From Sisyra terminalis (Eukaryota > Arthropoda > Insecta > Neuroptera > Sisyridae): a stretch of DNA of 64,000 nt. A program made the position numbers and the translations under genes. The notes under the pieces were generated by a model. It was not told where the DNA came from. It saw only the letters and a list, made by a program, of their open reading frames with translations, and did no database searches. Positions 58,990-64,000 of this stretch are shown here, in pieces (the stretch's first letter is position 1; every line of letters starts with the position of its first letter). The stretch spans positions 56,931,701 to 56,995,700 of the forward strand of contig OY292275.1 of the NCBI GenBank assembly GCA_958496175.1. Direction: 5' to 3'.

Positions 58990-59567
58990 AACTAAAATTC
59001 GTGTAAATTTCTCCAAAACTTATAAATTCAATTGAAATTTTTCGAATATCTCATCAAAAACTTTTAAAACCCCTACACATGAAAGTTTGATGATGAATAT
59101 CTTTTGAACGGTTAATTTAATCGCCAAAACATAAGAAACCATTTTTATAGAGCAATTAATTTCCAACAAATCTTTGTATTGCGCATTGTGTAAGAGTCAT
59201 TTATTGTCGAGTTATAAAATTCATAAACAAAAATGAAATTGGTCTTAAAATAATCAAAATTAAATCCTTAATATCTTTCAAATGGTGAGGCTTACGGAAA
59301 AAATATGAGATACCTTTTTTGTAGAGCATTAAATTTCCTAAGAAATTCAGAACATTTTTCTGTACAATTGATAAATGATGAGGTATGAATTTTTTTCTAT
59401 TGGACTGAAAAAAAAAATACAAAACTGCGATGTGGAGGATCTTCCTATTAAAATTAAGAGCTCATACTTGGTGAGAATTTTTTTAAGATGGCTAGCAACC
59501 CATTTTTCCGCGTCACTTCTAAAAAAAAAAAAATCGATTTTTTTGACCCACCCTAATGAATATGTTT
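58990..59567. mobile_element. Diverged foldback-family fragment
   Basis: The end, AAAATCGATTTTTTTGACCC then ACCCTAAT, with TTCCTATTAAAATTAAGAGC then TCATACTTGGTGAG about 110 bp inside, corresponds to the family terminus and its AAGAGCTCAAACTTTC block. Repeated phrases such as GTAGAGCATTAAATTTCCTA recall internal arm sequence of the other copies. A clear mirror arm is not visible, so it is partial. Confidence 0.55.
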
Positions 59568-61770
59568 TTTCGTAAAGGAAATAAGATAAATACAAATTTG
59601 TATATACCACTACAAATAGCAAATCTAAAAAGAAAATATAACGAATACCTACGTTACGCAGATAAAGTGGCGGGCATTAACTAGTGCATTTATAATTCAT
59701 AAAATTAAATAAATATCCCTTTCTAAAGCTTTAGCTTATATATCAATTGCCAAAACCGAAGGCAATTCCATTGTAGTCTGAAAAGCTTTTACCGAAAAAG
59801 AATCATATTTTTCAAAGGTGATTCAATAAATTAAGGAACACTTTTGGGAATTATGGGCGTTGATATAGTCAAATTAAATAAATCGTTGAGGTAATTTTTG
59901 TTGACCAAATGAATTGGGAGACATAAGAGGAAAAATCTATGACCTAAATGTGTTTCTGATCGGCCATATAGAGTCGATGTGATGTTAGAGCTTTCTGTTA
60001 CTATTCGCACTCACTTTTCACTTCGATTAGACAAAAGAAAGTTTTGTAATCTGGTAAGCGTCACAAAGCTTGACTGGAAGCTCTACTTGGGCTGCTGCAT
60101 AGGAGGTTAGCGTCTTGACGACCATTTAAACGTGTCCACCTCATTTCGAAACTCTGTCTCTATTCTTTGCCTTAACACACGAAATATCCACTGAGATGAG
60201 CTTTCCGCTAGAGCTTTCCCTCCGTTTCGTGTACGCGAGCAGATTGCTTTCAGACCGTTGGGACGCACTGCAATTTCTTTCATTTAGCTTCTGATGAAGA
60301 TGGACCGTGCACATTAATTGTGTTCCACCACTAGACAAACCCTCCTGGTGGTCGTCAACGACCGTGGCACCTACTACGCCACTGAACTGTAATAAACATT
60401 TTTCCTTAATTGCTTAGTAGTAAAACTCTTAAGCTCTGGAAACCACTTTTCCTGTAACATTTCGCAGCTCAATGAAAATAAAGATCAAACATTTAACTTC
60501 GATTATATTTCAATATGATTAGTATTTGTTCCAAATTTTCTTTCTTGATAAAAAAACAACGCCCATTTTCCACCGTAAAGCTCAAACATTTCCGAAACAG
60601 TCTGTATCTATTGCGTGAAAGCTCAAAACCGAAAATGTCATATAGAGTTCAGAGAGTCGTACGTCAGTATTAGTGCCCAATTCGCGAACACCAGAAAATT
60701 AATTACAAGTCAACAGACTCTAATTGTCACTTTACGTGACGGCAGATATTAATTTTTACGCTCGATATAATATGTTGAACGACGTCTGTCCATAAATATA
60801 GATTTGAGCTAAACGTTGCTAGCATTTCAATCGATTTGTTCAATTGTAAATGTTTGTATGGCGCTTTTATAGGACATCGTAAAATTTATAGTTTAAATTT
60901 TGTTGGTGACTCGATTGATTATTAAATTCTCTGCTCTGTTAAAAGATGTGAAATCGATTACGATAAATATTGTTTCTATTTTGAAAATCATAAAATTTCT
61001 AGCCAAATAATTCATTTTGTTTGGAACTTTGTAGAAGTATTTCTTCCGTCACAAAATTAATCTATTGATTATCTCATTATAAATGATCTCTAATTAATTG
61101 TCGTTTAAATCAAGTTTATAGTGCAAGTGTGGTTCTACTTATACTATCTAGTTAGTTAATGGATCGAACATGTGCAATGTGCAAGCAATTAGTACTGTTC
61201 CTCCATCAAAAATGAAATCATTAACTTTTCTCATTTGCGCAAAAATTAATGATATAGTAGATTTCAGTTTTATCATTTTCTGTCAAAAAAAGCTATGTTG
61301 ATGTTTTGCTTACTCTCCTATTCAATTTCAAAAAAAAAAAAATGAGCAAGATTAAAAAGGAAATATTCACAAACATATTGAAAAACAAAATTTAAAAAAA
61401 TTAAAGATGGCTTTTGTAGAATTGCTTCCTGATCTATTAAGATCTTTTTCTCAGAAGTTCATTCAAACAAAATTTATAGACTTCCTTACTTTACAGTCCT
61501 AGTAGCGGATCCACTGGTAACGAAAAGGTTCTTAGGTTCCCAAAAGCATCAAAGTTTTCCCATGACAAATCTGAAATTAAATTAAACTTTATTTGAAAGT
61601 AGTACTCTATCTGCAACAGCATACATTGACTTTCTTAAGAAGGTTTTTCCGTGTAAAGAACTATTTTTCTTACATTTTTTTGGGATTTTTTTTTTGGGGA
61701 CTAACGAAAAGGATAATCTTTTGAGTTTTCTATCGTTTATTAAGTTTATTTTACGTATATGTAGTATATT
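59568..61770. other. AT-rich DNA with a less AT-rich patch, no recognised gene
   Basis: Positions about 59,990-60,390 have higher GC and codon-like texture on both strands (65-codon frame 60,141-60,338, minus) but no motif I can name. It may be a LINE or other element interior. The rest is AT-rich with no feature seen. Confidence 0.45.
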
Positions 61771-61771
61771 A

Positions 61772-62930
61772 GGGTGTCTCAAAAAACTTATTTTTTTTCA
61801 ACGCATCCTCCTAATTTTATTTGAATAGTGTTAAATGATTGAAACTAAATTTTCCTGCACCTAGAATCACTGCAACCCATGGCGACTTGCATCAAAATAT
61901 ACCAATACTTGTATAAGAAGGCGCGCCGGAGCATATATGGATGTGCTTTCTATTGCTTATTTCTTATTTGTTTAAAAAGTAAAATTATTTTTTTCCATTC
62001 AGTCAACATGTCGGTGAAATATCGCCGTTTAAAATGGAAATATTTTTTATAGGAAATGTAAAACATCAAATAACCGGTTCCAAACTTCCTTAAAAGGCAC
62101 AAGTTTAGGTAGTTCTGTTCTATAATATTCATGACGTGAATTTATGTGTTAATGAATGCGCAAATCTATTCGCGAATGCATAATTTTTTGTAACAAGGCT
62201 CATAAGCCGATTAAATCTTTACCTAACTATGTAAAAATAACTAGGACAATATACTAAACTTAGAAAAATTTACAAAAAAAGTAAACTAAATTCTGCTACA
62301 AGAAAATTTGTCTTCTGATTCTAAAATAATGGATTTTCAAGCAAATTTGACCATCTCAAATACTAGCACACAATTTGATACTTATGAAACTTTTACTAGG
62401 GAAAATTTCATAACTCCAATATTAGTGGTAGTATTAGATAGGCGTCAGTTCAGTATACGAAATTTTATGCTTACTGCTGAAGTAACTATTGTGGCACTGG
62501 GACTTAACAATGATGAATTTCTCATAAGTAATTACTCCATTTAAATAATTCGTAGGGAAAAGTAAAAAGAGCACGAAAACCTATGAAATTCGATTCCCTT
62601 ATGAGTACCGGATACTGTAACTGTCCATTAGGATGGTAAACTCGTTCTGGCCTTAAATACATTAAAATCAAAAGAAGAATGATTACTGATAGTAATTTCA
62701 TTTGGTAATAAAAAACAACGTATCGCTGTACCAACATTGAACAACTCTTCAGGAAATAGAACAGGCAGTTAAGAACGCCATTATGGACTAGAATTTTGAA
62801 AATAAAGTACAAATTCTTTGTTGTAATACTATTGCTTCCCATACAGGTTGTATTACTGGGACTATTGTACTTCTTAACCGAAAACTAAGTAAAGAAATGC
62901 TCTCCTTTACTTGGTGCCCATTACGAAGTA
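61772..62930 (+). mobile_element. TA-flanked DNA transposon, copy 3 (3'-truncated)
   Basis: It starts GGGTGTCTC after TA (61,770-61,771) and follows copies 1 and 2 through the same blocks: CGCGCCGG patch, AACATGTCGGTGAAAT, and the coding remnants. Similarity is lost after about 62,930, within the segment that should encode the H-x-x-E-L-V motif, so the 3' half and right terminus are missing. Confidence 0.8.
62308..62925 (+). pseudogene. Transposase-like protein remnant in copy 3
   Basis: The 78-codon frame from 62,308 reads FITPILVVVLDRRQFSIRNF then MLTAEVTIVALGLNNDEF. It is the best-preserved version of the N-terminal part of this family; a stop replaces the residue before the IRREK-like end. 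Farther on (about 62,760-62,900), scraps corresponding to NTTASHTGCIxGTxVLL are visible with stops. Compared with copies 1 and 2 it shows that the ancestral protein had a V-x-D-R-x-Q-x-S-x-R segment followed by an A-L-G-L-N-N-D-E-F helix. Confidence 0.6.
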
Positions 62931-63095
62931 GTATACTTCAGGTATACTAGTAGTACACTTCAAATACTGCAGGAACACCAACTTTCATTAGATTGGGAGT
63001 TTAAATCCTCACAGTATAAGCAGATTACCTCTGCATCTTCCGACCTTTCTTATATATGGACTGTCGGCTAGTTTTCCCTATACATGTACGCTAGG
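62931..63095. other. Junction DNA with small palindromes
   Basis: Contains AGTATACTTCAGGTATACT and related short palindromes just after copy 3 breaks off. No gene. Confidence 0.4.
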
Positions 63096-63897
63096 GGGTT
63101 TTTTTTTTGGGACTATTTTTATTTTTTTTTTGCTCCCATGCCGAAATTTTGTTGGAAATTGTTCAAAAGAAATTCCCTGAAAGTTTGAGCTCTTAATATT
63201 AATATTAAGTACTCGCTCACAGCGTGTGAATATTTTCCATTTAAAATACACGTAAACTTTGATTTATTTTTTTAAAATTTTTATAGCTCAGCGGCATTTT
63301 ATGGTATCGCCTCGCTCAAAGTCGAGATTTTTTTACAATTGTATGCTCTACAAAAGTGCCTATTGCGGCAAAATCTAAATTAAATTAAATTTTACTCAAT
63401 AATTCGTAAAAATTGTATAGTAAGAGAAATTCATGGCTCAATATCTCGAGAAATATCGATCTTAGCAAATTGTTTTTTTGGAACTTTTTGGTAGGAAATT
63501 AAATTTCCTATAAATTTGACATTTACATTCTGTAGGTCTTGTAATTCATGAGTTACTGAGAGAAAAACGAGAAATCTATGAAAAATCTAGGTTTAGTGAC
63601 CCGTACTACCTCGCCTGTGTAAATTACGATTTTGCCGCAATAGGCACTTTTGTAGAGCATACAATTGTAAAAAAATCCCGACTTTGAGCGAGGCGATACC
63701 ATAAAATGACGCTGAGCTATAAAAATTTAAAAAAAAAATCAAAGTTTACGTGTATTTTAAATGGAAAATATTCACACGCTGTGAGCGAGTACTTAATATG
63801 AATATTAAGAGCTCAAACTTTCAGGGAATTTTTTTTGAAGTATTTCCAACAAAATTTCGGCATGGGAGTAAAAAAACCAAAAATAGTCCAAAAAAAA
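63096..63897. mobile_element. Foldback element with ~280-bp mirrored arms
   Basis: The left arm (about 63,096-63,390) contains CTCCCATGCCGAAATTTTGT, then CTCTTAATATTAATATTAAG, CGCTCACAGCGTGTGAATAT and GTAAACTTTG. The right arm (about 63,620-63,897) carries each of these inverted and in reverse order. The central 230 bp is unpaired. It shares the CTTAATATTAATATTAAG-AGCTCAAACTTTC block with the other foldback elements but has different outer ends. No protein of its own; the 63-codon frame 63,750-63,941 is arm sequence. Confidence 0.85.
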
Positions 63898-64000
63898 AAT
63901 TGTACCCACTACCTTCTGATAAAATAAAAATGTCTATCTGAATGGGAAATACTATCTGAATGGTATATCCCATTCCACCCCACCCATTGTGCCCTAAAGC

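Noticed and set aside
63750..63941. 63-codon frame near the right end
   Set aside because: It lies in the right arm of the foldback element and runs into an A-rich tract.

Overview
This window is eukaryotic nuclear DNA. It is very AT-rich, has no compact operon-like coding, and holds only broken transposon reading frames. The transposon mix (jockey-like LINE, mariner, a hAT/ZMYM1-like transposase, TA-flanked and foldback DNA elements) points to an arthropod, most likely an insect. I cannot name the order or species from sequence alone. I found no intact host gene, rRNA, tRNA or CRISPR array, and no open frame longer than 131 codons outside the satellite block.

Layout. Positions 1-29,080 are AT-rich intergenic or intronic DNA with old transposons. 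These are a TA-flanked DNA element (364-2262, and again 7975-10091), a SINE-like dispersed repeat, a LINE C-terminal fragment (about 4.45 kb), a short palindrome followed by a 1,022-bp foldback element with an exact 8-bp target duplication (5274-6295), a mariner remnant (7.63-7.87 kb, minus strand), a LINE reverse transcriptase remnant (15.04-16.03 kb), a hAT-like transposase remnant (19.83-21.1 kb, minus strand), a second transposase-like fragment (21.95-22.2 kb, minus strand), another LINE fragment (24.06-24.31 kb) and an ~835-bp unit in 2.5 diverged tandem copies (24.74-26.72 kb). A short repeat-element end (28.73-28.93 kb) leads into the satellite.

Positions 29,083-57,771 are one giant tandem array of a 12-bp unit, GCGGTTATTNNT (mostly GCGGTTATTTAT, GCGGTTATTATT, GCGGTTATTTTT, GCGGTTATTGTT). 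That is about 27 kb, or roughly 2,250 units. It has diverged GTT-type edges and a core organised into higher-order repeats. These are marked by an 11-bp variant unit and by nested long tandem duplications with offsets of 3,123, 3,854, 1,592 and 850 bp. All three plus-strand frames of the unit are free of stops, so the array produces very long but meaningless open frames. A 1,532-bp element with CCCATAC termini is inserted in the array at 49,833-51,364. It carries an antisense transposase-like N-terminal exon and a LINE fragment with a YADD motif.

Positions 57,772-64,000 return to AT-rich DNA with partial and complete foldback elements (57.8-58.3, 59.0-59.57 and 63.1-63.9 kb) and a third, truncated copy of the TA-flanked element (61.77-62.93 kb). 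The most unusual object is the satellite array itself. The rest is a transposon graveyard around it.
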